A stretch of 64,000 nt of DNA from Hygrocybe punicea (Eukaryota > Basidiomycota > Agaricomycetes > Agaricales > Hygrophoraceae), in assembly GCA_963556145.1 (NCBI GenBank), contig OY744462.1, positions 620,001 through 684,000 of the forward strand, read 5' to 3'. The notes beneath the pieces were generated by a model. That model saw nothing but the letters and a program-made list of their open reading frames with translations. It was not told the origin of the DNA and searched no databases. Shown one piece after another: positions 1-10,370 of the stretch. How positions within the stretch are numbered: position 1 is the first letter of the stretch; every line of letters starts with the position of its first letter. The position numbers were made by a program, and so were the translations under genes.

Positions 1-737
1 ATAAGTATTCACTGGGAACAGAAGGAAGGAGAGAAGCAGATGAGGGAAGGAGACAGAAATGGAGAGAATTGAGGAAGAGAGGGAGGAATGGAGGAAGAGA
101 GGAAGAGAAGGAGAGAGAGATGAAGGGAAGGAGGAGGTGAGGAAGTGGGAGAGATTGAGTGAGTGAGGGAGTGAGGAAGAGAAGGAGTGAGGCAGGGAAG
201 GAAGGAGAGAGTGAGGAAGTGAGGAAGTGAGGAAGTGACGGAGGGAGGGACGGAGTGATGGAGGGAAGGAGGAAGGGAGTGAGGGGGTGCAATGTGATGA
301 AGTGAGGAAGAGAAGGAGTGAGGGAAGGAATGAGGGGGTGCAAGTGTGATGGAGTGAGGAAGACAAGGATTTGGAGGGAATGAGGGAGTGATGAAGAGAT
401 GGAGTGAGAGAGTAGGGGAGTGAGTGAGGGACGGAGGAAGTGAGGGAGGGAGTGCGAGTGTGAGGGGAGTGAGTGAGTGAGAGAGTGAGTGGGTGAGGGA
501 GTGAGATAGACACAGAGTGAGGGAGGGAAGGACAGAGGGAGTGAGTGGGTGAGGGAGTGAGATAGAGATGGATTGAGGGAGGACAGAAGGGAGGGAGTGA
601 GTGGGTGAGTGAGTGAGATAGAGATGGAGTGAGGGAGAGCAGGAGGGATGGAGTGAGGGTGAGGGAGTGAGATAGAGACGGAGTGAGGGACGGCAGGAGG
701 GAGGAAGTGAGCGGGTGAGGGAGTGAGATAGAGACGG
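1..737. repeat. GA-rich purine satellite
   Basis: The + strand is almost entirely G and A with scattered T, made of shuffled gagg/gtgag/gaag units. From about 490 to 737 it settles into a 54-56 bp tandem unit, recognisable by 'gagatagaga' recurring near 503, 559, 615, 669 and 725. Such strand asymmetry can form triplex or slipped structures. No reading frame of interest is present. It directly abuts the Ty3-1 left end, so it may be the target that element entered or a later expansion. Confidence 0.9.
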
Positions 738-860
738 TGTAGTAGGGAGATCAGTACAGTCAAGTGATCTGGGTCACATGTGTAGATAGTTTGGTTTTGT
801 AGCGGAGAGTGGAGAGGATCAGGCCAGACTAGAGCGAGATAGTCGATACTAGCTGCACCA
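738..860 (+). mobile_element. Ty3-1 putative short 5' LTR
   Basis: A 123-bp segment starts TGTAGTAGGG directly after the GA satellite and ends GCTGCACCA, three bases before a primer binding site. The TG...CA ends and the spacing to the binding site mirror the TRIM-like element at 30042-31821, whose LTR also ends in CCA followed by TCG. No matching 3' LTR is visible, because the right end of Ty3-1 is lost. The left boundary is inferred from composition. Confidence 0.5.
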
Positions 861-863
861 TCG

Positions 864-885
864 TGGTGATGAGAGCACGATTCTA
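864..885 (+). other. Ty3-1 primer binding site
   Basis: TGGTGATGAGAGCACGATTC begins with TGG, the complement of a tRNA CCA tail, and continues as the complement of a tRNA acceptor/T-arm. The same sequence with one change (GCGCG for GCACG) is the binding site of the TRIM-like element at 31645-31662, also after a TCG spacer. I cannot say which tRNA it is. Confidence 0.7.
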
Positions 886-1106
886 ACCCACATCGTCAAC
901 TTCATCACATTTTGATCTGCGTTTTGCGTCATCTGTATCTGTGTCTTCTGCGTTTGCATCTTGTGTCTTGCGTCTTTGAGTCTTGCGTCCAACCACTGCA
1001 CATTTCATTTCCTGTCCCAAAAAACCTACAATAAGCCCTTTCAAGAGCACTCACACTGCCACCACGAGAAAGACAAAAACCACAACCGAGATCGAGAGGC
1101 CGCTTC

Positions 1107-2166
1107 ATGAGATACAACACCCCTACACCAACGAGCACACCAACTACACTCTCAACAGAATCCTCCCTATCGGGAACACCAGCTCTGTCAGTCTTTTCCG
1201 ACACACATGAGTCAGAACACTCGGCGATAGGTAATACGCCACCCACGTTACCTACACATCCACCACACAAGCCCGAGACAACGAGGGGGATGGCGACAAC
1301 GGTCATTCCATTTTTTAGCAGAGAGGCTGGTGATAGCGTTAAACCTGGCGACTTCCATACAGCTTTCCGAAACTCCATCAGAGAGAGGAAAGTAACAGAC
1401 AATGCAGAGAAGATTGAGGAATTTGGAGATCATCTGAAAGACGGGTCAGTAGCAGAGGAATGGTTTCAGGATGCAGCCACAGGCCACATGGAATGGCTTC
1501 CAGACAGTGTTTTCCAGCCAATTCCCAGGAGTAACGAAAGCAAAGAAAACAGGCATCGAGCTCGAACGCGACTTGCAAGAACTTCGTCTTGTAACTGACG
1601 ACTTGGGAAAAATGGAGCGCTATGGTGGTGAGGACATATGGGCACACATAGCATTCGCAGAAAAGGTCCTTGACCTTGCGAAGCGAGCCAAGATAAGTGA
1701 TACCAACAATATGATCTGGATGCTGCGCGACAAGCTACCGGAAATCATCAGGGAGGAAGTGGGTGAAACACAACCAGACTGGAATGCTTTCTGTAAGGCA
1801 ATAAAGGACGTCGAGCTAAGCCATATCAGGAAGGGAATGCGAAAACACAACGAAAAAAAGGCAAAAGACAATGAGGTGATGAACAGGATAGCTATGCTGG
1901 AACGCGAACGAATGAGACTCAATGTCCCAAACACGCCAACAAGCGCCATACGTCACCAGATGGCATGGACAACTATATCTAACACTACCGCAAATATCAC
2001 AACCGGGACTCCCACACCCAGCCCAGTGCAAGGAAACCCATTCACCACAACCAGAGGAGGGAGGGGACAAAACCTCAACTACACCCAAGCCGTACCGCAA
2101 AGGCCACCTGCTACACTGGATCAAAAGGCGAAGGTTCACAAACGAATTAGAGCTTACCTGCTCTAA
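1107..2166 (+). pseudogene. Ty3-1 Gag, frameshifted
   Basis: Gag of a Ty3/gypsy retrotransposon, which would form the virus-like particle shell. The first part (1107 to about 1590) has the start of a capsid-like helical region (FRNSIRERKVTDNAEKIEEF). A +1 shift between about 1480 and 1590 moves the rest into the frame at 1471-2166, which carries on through ELERDLQELRLV, an EEVGETQPDWNAF block and a Thr/Pro-rich tail. Neighbouring frames continue into a zinc knuckle, protease and reverse transcriptase, so the order is that of Ty3. The product is dead as it stands. The first methionine is uncertain. Confidence 0.75.
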
Positions 2167-2547
2167 GTGAATTCACCGGAAGGAAACATGGCATACCTTG
2201 AACAATGCCGCGCGTGGGCAAGGGAATTCGGAGAAGGACAAAGGGTAACAGAGAATACAGGGTTCCCGCTACGACCTGGCACAGCGGAGGTGTGTTCCGG
2301 AGAATGTTATGGATGTGGAACCGTAGGACACCAAAGCTGTTTCTGCATGGCGCCATCGAATATGCAGTTATCGACAAAGGAAAGAGCTTGGCAAGCGATT
2401 TGTGGTACTGTTCTGGGAAGACCCAGGCAGCAGCCAACACAAATAAACTTCATTGGCACAGGGGACTCCAGTGAATTTGCATGGATGAACACCGGCGGAG
2501 TCGGCCTCAACAACGACCAGGGAAATGGGTTAGGGCCGGCGATGTGA
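2167..2547 (+). pseudogene. Ty3-1 nucleocapsid zinc knuckle
   Basis: Continuation of Gag in the frame of 2167. It shows a CX2CX4HX4C knuckle (CYGCGTVGHQSCFC), the RNA-binding nucleocapsid motif of retroelements. It is separated from upstream Gag by a stop at about 2164 and overlaps the protease frame at its 3' end, again by frameshift. It is part of the same decayed polyprotein. Confidence 0.75.
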
Positions 2548-3026
2548 GCGAAGATTGTACAGCCCGTGGAAATGAAGCGCTGGAAGAATTGGGGGACATT
2601 TTGACTCCTAACAACACACAAACCAGTTCCGATGTACATACCATAGACGACGAACAAGAGCACAACATCATTGACCTGTACTCAGTGGACAAGGATAGTT
2701 CACCAAATGGAATGGCAGACACACCATTTAAGCACAGTATAACCTTAGAAGATGATAAAAACAACTTGGCGAATGTATGCGCAATGTTCGATGGAGGAGC
2801 CATGGTAGCCGTCTTATGCACCAGGGTATTCAACGACATAAAGGGCAAAGTCGGAGGCTGGCGACAATCATCTAAAAAACTCAAAATGGCCAATGGAACA
2901 ATAATAAAATCAGAAGCCACATGGGAAGGTACAATCGAATTGGGAGAGAATAGAGAGACTTGTGAATTCGAAGTTTTCAATAGCGGGGGCAACTGGCAAT
3001 TCTTATTCGCCAAACCACTGCTCTGA
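2481..3026 (+). pseudogene. Ty3-1 aspartic protease region
   Basis: Retropepsin-like segment of the polyprotein. The active-site loop reads FDGGAMV rather than the usual DTG/DSG; a hydrophobic-D-x-G-A form is, from memory, usual in this fungal Ty3 lineage. A downstream KMANGTII strand and an FLFAKPLL end fit the fold. The frame ends at TGA (3024-3026), but the reverse transcriptase frame at 3069 is in the same phase, so a single nonsense codon separates them. Activity is unlikely. Confidence 0.65.
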
Positions 3027-3979
3027 AAATTCGGAGCTGTTCACAATTATCGCAATGACACAATCACAATGAAAGCCAGAACAAATAACCATTATACCAC
3101 ATTACAAAACCAGACGAATGAGGACTTGAAACCGAAAGCTCCAATACTCAAAACAAACACAGTAGAAGAGGTACACGGAGCCCAACAGCCGCTAGTGTCA
3201 ATGAGGCCCATAACACCAGAACGAATCACGAAAATCCAGGCTGAAGTGCGAATTGGTGAAGAGCTGTCGGATACCCAAAAGGAAGATATCCTAGCAACAT
3301 TAGTGGAATATGCTGACTGCTTTGCTTTGAATCTATCAGAGGTTGTCCAAATACCAGGAGCAGTCCATCGCCTGAACATCCCGGAAGGCGCATTGTTCAA
3401 CACAAAGCCGTTTACTCCAAATTGGACACCAGAACAGCGAAAATTCGTACATAGTAAGGTCGACGAAATGCTGAAAACGGGGATAGTCCATAACATCCAC
3501 CCAAGAGACATCAAGTGTGTCACGCCAGTGGTGTTATCGAAGGAGATGCATGAGAATGGAGGCCTACCAATAGCTGAGCTCATGCATAGAGTTAACGATC
3601 AGTGCATTGCTAACGGATTACCACCTGCATTTGATTTACCCCCAAGACCTGTGATGCTGAAAATTAAAAGCGACGAAGAATCAACGAAATGGAGAATCTG
3701 TCAAAATTTTAAGGAGCTCAACAAAGTAACGAAAATTGCTTCAATGCCACAAGGTGACATCAGGGCAAAACAGCTATGTCTATCTGGTCACTGCTGGCTT
3801 CATGTTTTTGATTTTGCAGCTGGTTTCCATGCCGTGAAAATTTATGAAGATTCACAACCATTTATCACGTTCTACATGGAAGGCTGAGGATTCTTAGCAT
3901 ACCAAAAAATGCCGTTTAGGGTCACGAGAGGCCCTTCAGAATTCGCTACACATACCGCTAATGCCCTGCATGATATAGT
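3027..3979 (+). pseudogene. Ty3-1 reverse transcriptase, N-terminal half
   Basis: Carries the Ty3 reverse transcriptase finger and palm start: PFTPNWTPEQRKFVHSKVDE, KWRICQNFKELNKVT and HVFDFAAGFHAVKI, where the first catalytic Asp lies in FDFAAGFH. A TGA at 3885-3887 stands where a small residue or Arg is expected before GFLAYQKMPF, consistent with CGA to TGA. Coding continues to 3979, where a MITE interrupts. The second half resumes at 4829 in a compatible frame once the MITE and one target copy are taken out. Confidence 0.8.
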
Positions 3980-4828
3980 TAGTGTATTGCACAGGTACGG
4001 GTAAACCTGCAGGTTTTGCCGCAGGTACAGCCACAGGTGCGGGTATGGGTACAGCATTTTGTACCTGTGCGATTACCCATACCTGCAACGGGTAACCGGT
4101 AACCCGTGACATTTAGTCACATGAATGACGTGTCGGGTTCAACCGCAACCGCAACAATCTAACCACAACGACCACGACAACAAAATAGAAGACCACAGTG
4201 ATGACGACCACGACAACAGCAATGGAGAGCATGGCCGGGAGGGTGGTGCGCCCATCTACCGGCCCCGGTACATATCTAGATTCTACCTACATTGACATTG
4301 ACTAATTCCATACCTCGCGAACACGCCCTGATGTGTCGACTGACATGTCAACGTCGTTCGCAAGGTAACAGGCACCAAGAAGGATGACAGGGCTCAAGAC
4401 TCATCCCAGGCCCCCCACATACCAGTCGGCAATGAGCCAGAGCGCCCAAAGACAACCACCCCCATTCACCTCGCATCCACCAGCCCACATGTCCACTGGC
4501 CCACGCGTCCAACGACGCATCACCTTGGCTTTGTGCCCACCACCCACCAACCACGCTGCACTGGGCCTGCACCCATTCCACCTTGTGCTCACATGGCGTG
4601 CGTCAATTGACACATGTCCAGTGCCACAAGGTCAAAGGGCGTGCATGTCCGGTGTCGCAAGTGTGAGACCCATGGGTTACCCACTACAGGTACGGGTATG
4701 GGTCAGGTACAGGTAAGAAAAAAAAGACCCGGCACAAAACCCGTACCCGCGGTGACAGGTATGGGTATTCACAGGTACGGGTACGGGTATCCCCAAAAGT
4801 ACACAGGAGTTACCCGTGCAATACACTA
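3980..4828. mobile_element. hAT-like MITE, 849 bp
   Basis: Terminal inverted repeats TAGTGTATTGCAC at both ends, extending with small gaps into GGGTAA. The flanks are GATATAGT (3972-3979) and GATAGT (4829-4834), an 8-bp target duplication whose right copy lost a TA. An 8-bp duplication with YAGNG-type ends fits the hAT superfamily. Inside are many GGTACGGGTA / ACCCGTACCC copies and no transposase, so it is non-autonomous. It interrupts the Ty3-1 reverse transcriptase. Confidence 0.85.
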
Positions 4829-5400
4829 GATAGTTGCTGACGAAACGGTTGAGTTATTCGTCGATGATGGCGGATCTGCGTCGGATACTTTCGAAGAGGG
4901 CAAGATGAAGCTAATTAAACTGTTGGATCAGGTGAGACGTGAATACTTGTCACTTTCGCCCAGCAAGCTATGCCTCTTCATGCCCGAGACAGTCTTCACA
5001 GGGGCACTAGTGAGCTCCGAAGGGGTAAGACCAGACCCAGCGAAATTAATGGCCATCGTCAACTGGCCTACACCAACCGATGCATCCCAACTCAAAGGCT
5101 TTTTGGGCTTAATGGGTTATTTCCACGATTTAATCAAAGGATATGCCAGAATAGAGAAACCTCTACATGACGTACTCTGATTGGTCCCGATCCCAAAAAA
5201 TGCAGGGAAATCAGCTTACAGAAGAGCGATGAAAGGCTTCAGGGTAGCCGACGTATGGCGTGAAGGGCAGAAAAAGGCTTTTCTAGAGCTTAAAAGGATT
5301 TTGGTCATCGAACCCATTGTCTGAGCTCCTGTCTTCGACGGGACTCCATTCATATTAACAACAGATGGATCGAAAGATATGTTTGCAGGGGTTTTTTAGC
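4829..5400 (+). pseudogene. Ty3-1 reverse transcriptase end and RNase H start
   Basis: Resumes the polymerase: LFVDDGG supplies the catalytic Asp pair (normally YxDD), followed by SPSKLCLFMPET, GVRPDPAKLMAIVNWPTPTD and LKGFLGLMGYF, the thumb/connection signature of Ty3 elements. RNase H starts in ILTTDGSKDMFAGV. TGA stops at about 5178 and 5322 occupy Arg-like positions, and a shift near 5395 moves coding into the next frame. Confidence 0.8.
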
Positions 5401-6139
5401 TCAACAAATGAAGATGACACTTCCCGGAGGAAAAACCGTCTTGCGAACACATCCAGTGGTGTATGTCTCGGAACAGACTTCACCTGCCGAAGAGAAGTAT
5501 CAGCCTCATTTGCTTGAATTTGGCGTGCTGAAATTGTCGCTAGACAAATTGTCAGACATAGTATGGGGCTTCCCCATAAAGCTACGTATGGACTGCCAAG
5601 CATTGCGTGACGTCCTAATGAATGACAAACTAAATGCGATGCACTCAAGGTGGCAAGATGGAGTGCTAGCCTACAACATAATTGACATAGAGCACATACC
5701 CGGCACAACCAACATAGCCGACGGCCTAAGCCGTCAATGCGAAGGTTTACCTAAGGCGAATGGCGATGGTAGCGAATGGACTGTCAATCCTTCGTGGGAG
5801 CTGGCGGCTGGCATACCAAAGGACGCATTTACGGTCATAAATTCACCATCACCGGAAGAGCTGATTTTATGTGACAGATTTAAAGACAAACCGGTTTATT
5901 TAGGCGTGATTGGAGCTCTGCTCAATCTCAAGAGCTCCTCTGAGAACAGAAATGCGCCAAACATCGATCTAGTCAATACATGGTGGAAAGTGGAAAGTTG
6001 TGGTTCATATATGGTGGGGCAAAGGTTCGAGCATGGCCTAGAAGAGAATGTGTGTCAAGGAAGGAAGCAATTGAATTGGCTAAGGAAGAACACGAGAACA
6101 ACGGACATTGGCACAGAGACGCCATCAAGATTGCCTTAA
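5401..6139 (+). pseudogene. Ty3-1 RNase H and integrase N-terminus
   Basis: RNase H end is plain: LRMDCQALRDVL (catalytic Asp) and HIPGTTNIADGLSRQ, the usual close of Ty3 RNase H. Then follows a linker and a degraded integrase zinc-binding region. The frame ends at 6139 and a shift leads into the integrase core at 6184. It is part of the same dead polyprotein as 1107-7079. Confidence 0.8.
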
Positions 6140-6183
6140 TGGATTGAATACACAGTCCTCGCTTAGATGATTCGATAAGGACA

Positions 6184-6663
6184 GTGATATTGGACTGTCC
6201 AAAATGCAAAGCTTTTGGGGGCACTCACCTCCATGCTCTTCTGAACCCAATCACTCGCAGACACCCATTCGAATTGCTTGTAGGAGACTACTTATCGTTG
6301 CCAGCTGGGAAAGGTGGCTACAAAACGGCGGGGGTATATCTTGACACCTTCTCGCAGCATGTTTGGGGCTTTAAGTTCAAAACGCATGGCTCTGCAGCTA
6401 CCACAAAGTCTTCCCTGAACTCGATCTGCCACGACTTCACGGCGCCAGAGACATTCATGTGTGACAGAGGGTCCCATTTTAATAACAAGGAAGTGAAGGA
6501 CCTGTGCGAACGTTGGGGGTCAAAACTACACATAACACCTGCGTATTCCCCTTGGGTTAACAGTCTGGTTGAAGGCACTAACAGACTGCTACTCTATATA
6601 TTAGTACGCTTGTGTACACCAGAAGTTGGTGAGGATGGATGGCACAACATAGACTGGAAGTCT
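6184..6663 (+). pseudogene. Ty3-1 integrase core
   Basis: Retroviral-type DDE integrase that would insert the cDNA copy. ILDCPKCKAFG is the zinc-binding CxxC half; the catalytic triad is visible as VGDYLSLP (D), CDRGSHFNN (D) and PWVNSLVEGTNRLL (E). Coding is cut at 6663 by a solo LTR and resumes in the same frame at 6957 after one target copy is discounted. Confidence 0.85.
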
Positions 6664-6951
6664 TGTTGGAAATAGTAATCTCGTCATCGTGCATAATTAT
6701 TTGTTGGTCTTAGTAATATTCTCTTCATCATCGGTCCGGACTGTTTAGTCAGTTATTTGGCTTATTCTGTACCATTCTATTTGGTTCATTCTATGCTTTT
6801 ATGTATATAACTAGCGTACCAACGTTCGGAGTAGTCAAACGTTGTTTACCCCAGCTATACACCAGTTTTCCCTCAACCAATTCGTCCAAGCTTCGTCTAA
6901 GCTATTCGTCTAGAGTCTAACAAACCCGTATCCGGCAAACAACTTCTAACA
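6664..6951 (+). mobile_element. solo copia-type LTR, 288 bp
   Basis: Starts TGTTGGAAAT, a common Ty1/copia LTR start, and ends CTTCTAACA. It is flanked by a perfect 5-bp duplication AGTCT (6659-6663 and 6952-6956). Its first ~215 bp match, in reverse, the LTR at 50764-51275; the 3' halves differ. No internal region remains, so it arose by LTR-LTR recombination. It sits inside the Ty3-1 integrase. Confidence 0.9.
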
Positions 6952-7079
6952 AGTCTCTGCCAGCGGCATGGCCAGACCACTTCGATGAAGCGATCAAAAT
7001 CCTCACTTGGGGAAGTGGGCCATCGCAAGCGTGGCATGAACGAGTTCTTCTGGATTCAGTCCAATTGTTGAACATATAG
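6952..7079 (+). pseudogene. Ty3-1 integrase, C-terminal fragment
   Basis: Continues the integrase frame after the solo LTR (SLPAAWPDHFDEAIKIL, then GSGPSQAWHERVLLD) and ends at TAG at 7077-7079. The expected C-terminal domain and 3' LTR are absent, so Ty3-1 is truncated here. Confidence 0.75.
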
Positions 7080-8209
7080 TATTTATTATTTTCAATAGAT
7101 ATCAAATCAATTGTGCTGACTATTGTTTTCTAATGCAAAAAATGTGCAGATATCTCTGGATGTGAAAGAAAAACTCATAGATTACCATTGTGTATGAATG
7201 AATTTCAAATAATTCAAGGTGCATGCAGGATTGCCCTCAGGTGTTATCATTCAACATTTCAACCCCAGACAAACTCTATCATAGACAGACAACTGCTCAC
7301 TGTGTTACTCTTGGCAACACCCTGTTCTTTACTATTCCCAACACTTACATTACTTATCAACATTCTGCACAATTATCCATGACAAAGGTGAGGACAACAA
7401 ACATTGGATCATCAAATGCTATGAGGAGCTATTAGAAGAAATCTATTAGAGTGTGTCCATGACATTGGAAGAAGTGGCATGATCTTTTTCATTGAGCCAT
7501 GCTGACCACCTCTTATAGGTCTAGACTTGGACATCCAATCAAACTCAGTTGCTATATTGGGACACATTGTTTCCCTCAGTCCCAGAATTGAATGAATGAA
7601 TCATCTCAATGTCTGAAAACCAGGTTTATAACAATTCCATAAATTGAAAAACTCATATAAGTTAGATTTCAGAGAAAATAAACTTTCAAATTGATTGTAT
7701 AATATTTAATTGTTGTTTAATAAATAAACCATCTATTTACGAGTTCTTTAATTTATTAAAGACTCGTTCTTTATCAGACCAGGTTCACAACAGTTTCGTA
7801 ATTGATTAATGTTTTTGATCGTATATAGAGGAAAGTTTTTATTGTGCATAGCTATATCTTAACTTTCGTTATGAAAAAATAAAGTATGATGGAGGCTACG
7901 TTGGGTCATGATTACATAAGCAACCTAATATGGGTTGATGTACAAATACATGAACAAGGATAAAATTATATTCAAAATATTCATAACAGCTTTAATTGTT
8001 GATGGAATCAGTTGAAATTTTTACTAACAATGAGTCTAACCATTTCGAGCATTGTGTGACAGTCACATGTGACCAGTTTAACCATATAAGGCAATTTTTG
8101 GTATTATATGCCCAATTTTCTACTAATCACAAGGGTGACAGTCACATGTGACCAGACTCACCATATAAGGAAATACTCATGATATACATATAACATTTGA
8201 TTTTTCATC
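7080..8209. other. AT-rich non-coding stretch with relics
   Basis: No convincing gene. 7440-7530 resembles the tandem unit at 62050-62540 (shared 'catgctgacc/catactgacc' and 'tttctcattgag'-type strings). 7551-7660 shares about 110 bp with 55608-55720, beginning 'actcagttgctatattggg'. These look like relics of the same repeat families at both ends of the window. A short ORF at 7223-7435 has no recognisable domain. Confidence 0.5.
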
Positions 8210-9320
8210 TCAAATGATCATTTTCAATGTGATACAAGTTGTTTATGTTTGTATTGGCTCCACCAAATGTTTTATAGTCAGTTTCACAACATATAACTAT
8301 TATCACTGCGATCATCATTAAATTTAGACTATATGACTTAAAATTTCCTTATATGGTTAGACTAGTCACATGCGACCGTTACACTAGCCATATCAAACGA
8401 TCCGGCTAGTGTTTCACAGGGGTAACCCTAGGGTCTGAAAAGCCTAACCCTTCCCCTTACCCTGGAAAACCCTACTCTTTACCCTAAGGGTAGGGGTTGA
8501 AAAGGGTCTGACATAAGCAGAAATAATTGTGTTGTAATGTACTCAGATATCATTTTTGAGTCTTTTGTAATTAATTTCATTGGTGAAGGTCAAATATTTT
8601 TGTATAGAATTACCATATATGGTCATACTTGGCATGCTTTATCATACTCTTTGCAACCCTGGGTGTATAAAGGGTATGAATTCCCAACACCCTACCTCTA
8701 CCCTCCATACCCCTGAGCCAAAAACCCAGGGTTGACCCTTACCCCTGTAAAACACTAGATCCAGCCTGCAACTCAAATCAGACTACTAATATCAAAACTA
8801 ACTTAGTTCATCTTAAATAGCCAATATGTCCTTATATGGTTAGATCTCTGATATGTGACTATCACTACTGTGATTAGCAACAAATTTAGCCTATATAATC
8901 TAAAATTTCCTTATATGGTTAGACTGGTCACATGTGACTGTCACACTGGTCATGTCAATTGATCCTGCCTGCAACTCAAATCAGACTACAAATATCAAAA
9001 CTGACTTAGTTTACCTTAAATGACTAATATTTCCTTATATAGTTAGATCTGTGACATGTGACTGTCACCACTACGATCAGCATAAAATTTAGCTAATATA
9101 GCTAAAAGTTTCCTTATATGGTTAGACTAGTCACATGTGACTATCACACCTGCCCTATCAAATAATCATGCCTATAACTCAAATCAGACTCCTAATATCA
9201 CAACTCACTCAGTTTACCTCAAATGGCTAATATTTCCTTATATGGTCAGATCTGTGATATATGACTATCACCACTGCGATCAGCACAAAATTTAGCCTAC
9301 ATAATCTAAAATTGCCTTTT
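8210..9320. repeat. 203-bp tandem repeat array
   Basis: 'actcaaatcagact' recurs at 8771, 8974 and 9177, exactly 203 bp apart. Each unit contains 'ccttatatggttaga' followed by a TCACATGTGAC palindrome variant. A more degenerate copy precedes the array at 8281-8406, and the MITE 8407-8757 sits within it at a unit-internal GATCC site. The array is AT-rich and non-coding. Confidence 0.85.
8407..8757. mobile_element. hAT-like MITE, 351 bp
   Basis: Inverted ends TAGTGTTTCACAGGGGTAA and TAGTGTTTTACAGGGGTAA, one mismatch. The flanks GATCCGGC (8399-8406) and GATCCAGC (8758-8765) form an 8-bp duplication, 7 of 8 identical. The interior has inverted TAACCCT/AGGGTA blocks and no ORF. Its ends resemble those of the 849-bp MITE at 3980, suggesting mobilisation by related hAT transposases. 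Confidence 0.85.
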
Positions 9321-9470
9321 ATGGATGTATTCGTCATCATGACCAAATAGTAGCAAACATCTGTGGTATATATACCCCAGCCTCAGAGTAATTTTTTTCT
9401 GCCCCTTTATCTTGACCGCTTTTTTGCATTTTAACCCTAACCCTAGCTCTATCTATACTCCATTATCATA

Positions 9471-9792
9471 ATGAAGCTACACTTGCTTCTTATCCTTTTG
9501 CTAGCTTTAGCCTCCATGCTTTCCTTTTTGCTATCTTATCATTCTTATGTTTCTTATAAGCTCATTACATCTGAGTTTGCCCAAGAAATGGGTGTTATTA
9601 ATAAATCCATAGAACATGGGATGGGTTTGCCCAAGCAATGGGTGACTTTGATAATAAAGCATTCAAATGTGGTTATAATGGTTTAAAAGCCATTAAAAGT
9701 GAAATTGAATACCAAACAAGTGAAACCTATGCTGATTTTACATTGAAGTCTTTTACACTTCAAAATGAAGTCTACTTTACCTTATTACATCA
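9471..9792 (+). pseudogene. Helitron-1 N-terminal leader, frameshifted
   Basis: ATG at 9471 opens MKLHLLLILLLALASMLSFL, a long hydrophobic segment like a signal anchor. A small internal duplication around 'tttgcccaag.aatgggtg' (9575 and 9627) goes with a frame change to the frame of 9638, which reads KAFKCGYNGLKAIKSE and a LKSFTLQNEVYF segment. That last block matches a motif repeated after the palindromic insert at 9793-10370, so this was the start of the same ORF. Confidence 0.55.
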
Positions 9793-10370
9793 TTTTCGGA
9801 AATCCTTGTCGCACGCGAAAAAAAAATTAAAATAGATAATCCGGGTGGCTGAAGGTATACAGAGTCAGGCAATTGCTGTAGTAGGGTAGCACATCATGTG
9901 ACTTTGAATTATTTTGCTTGAAAAGACTACTGATATGTAAATTGTAAATTCAATGGGAAATATGTAAGACATTTGACATGTAGTAAAATTAGAATGATAT
10001 CCATTGAATGTTTCTGTCAACTCAAATTACTATTTTTAGCTTTTATTCAGAGGAGGAGGTGTGGTTTTCTGCTGCAATTCAGAGCTATAGCTTGCTTTAT
10101 AACATGACATCACCTGAATAAAAGCTAAAAATAATAATTTGAGTTGACAGAAACATTCAATGGATATCATTCTAATTTTACTACATGTCAAATGTCTTAC
10201 ATATTTCCCATTGAATTTACAATTTATATATCAGTAGTCTTTTCAAGCAAAATAATTCAAAGTCACATGATGTGCTACCCTACTACAGCAATTGCCCGAC
10301 TCTGTATACCTTCAGCCACCCGGATTATTTATTTTAATTTTTTTTCGTGCGCGACAAGGATTTCCGAAAA
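9793..10370. mobile_element. palindromic MITE, 578 bp
   Basis: Near-perfect inverted repeat with arms of about 260 bp, starting TTTTCGGAAATCCTTGTCGC and closing with its complement. The loop is about 10055-10118. It splits the Helitron-1 leader. No clear target duplication could be read. The apparent ATG at 10144 of the longest ORF lies inside this element and is not the gene's start. Confidence 0.85.

Noticed and set aside
4348..4829. Frames inside the 849-bp MITE
   Set aside because: No domain, overlapping on both strands, within a GC-rich non-autonomous element.
10144..10370. ATG at 10144 as start of the Helitron-1 protein
   Set aside because: It lies inside the right arm of a palindromic MITE; the true upstream part is at 9471-9792.
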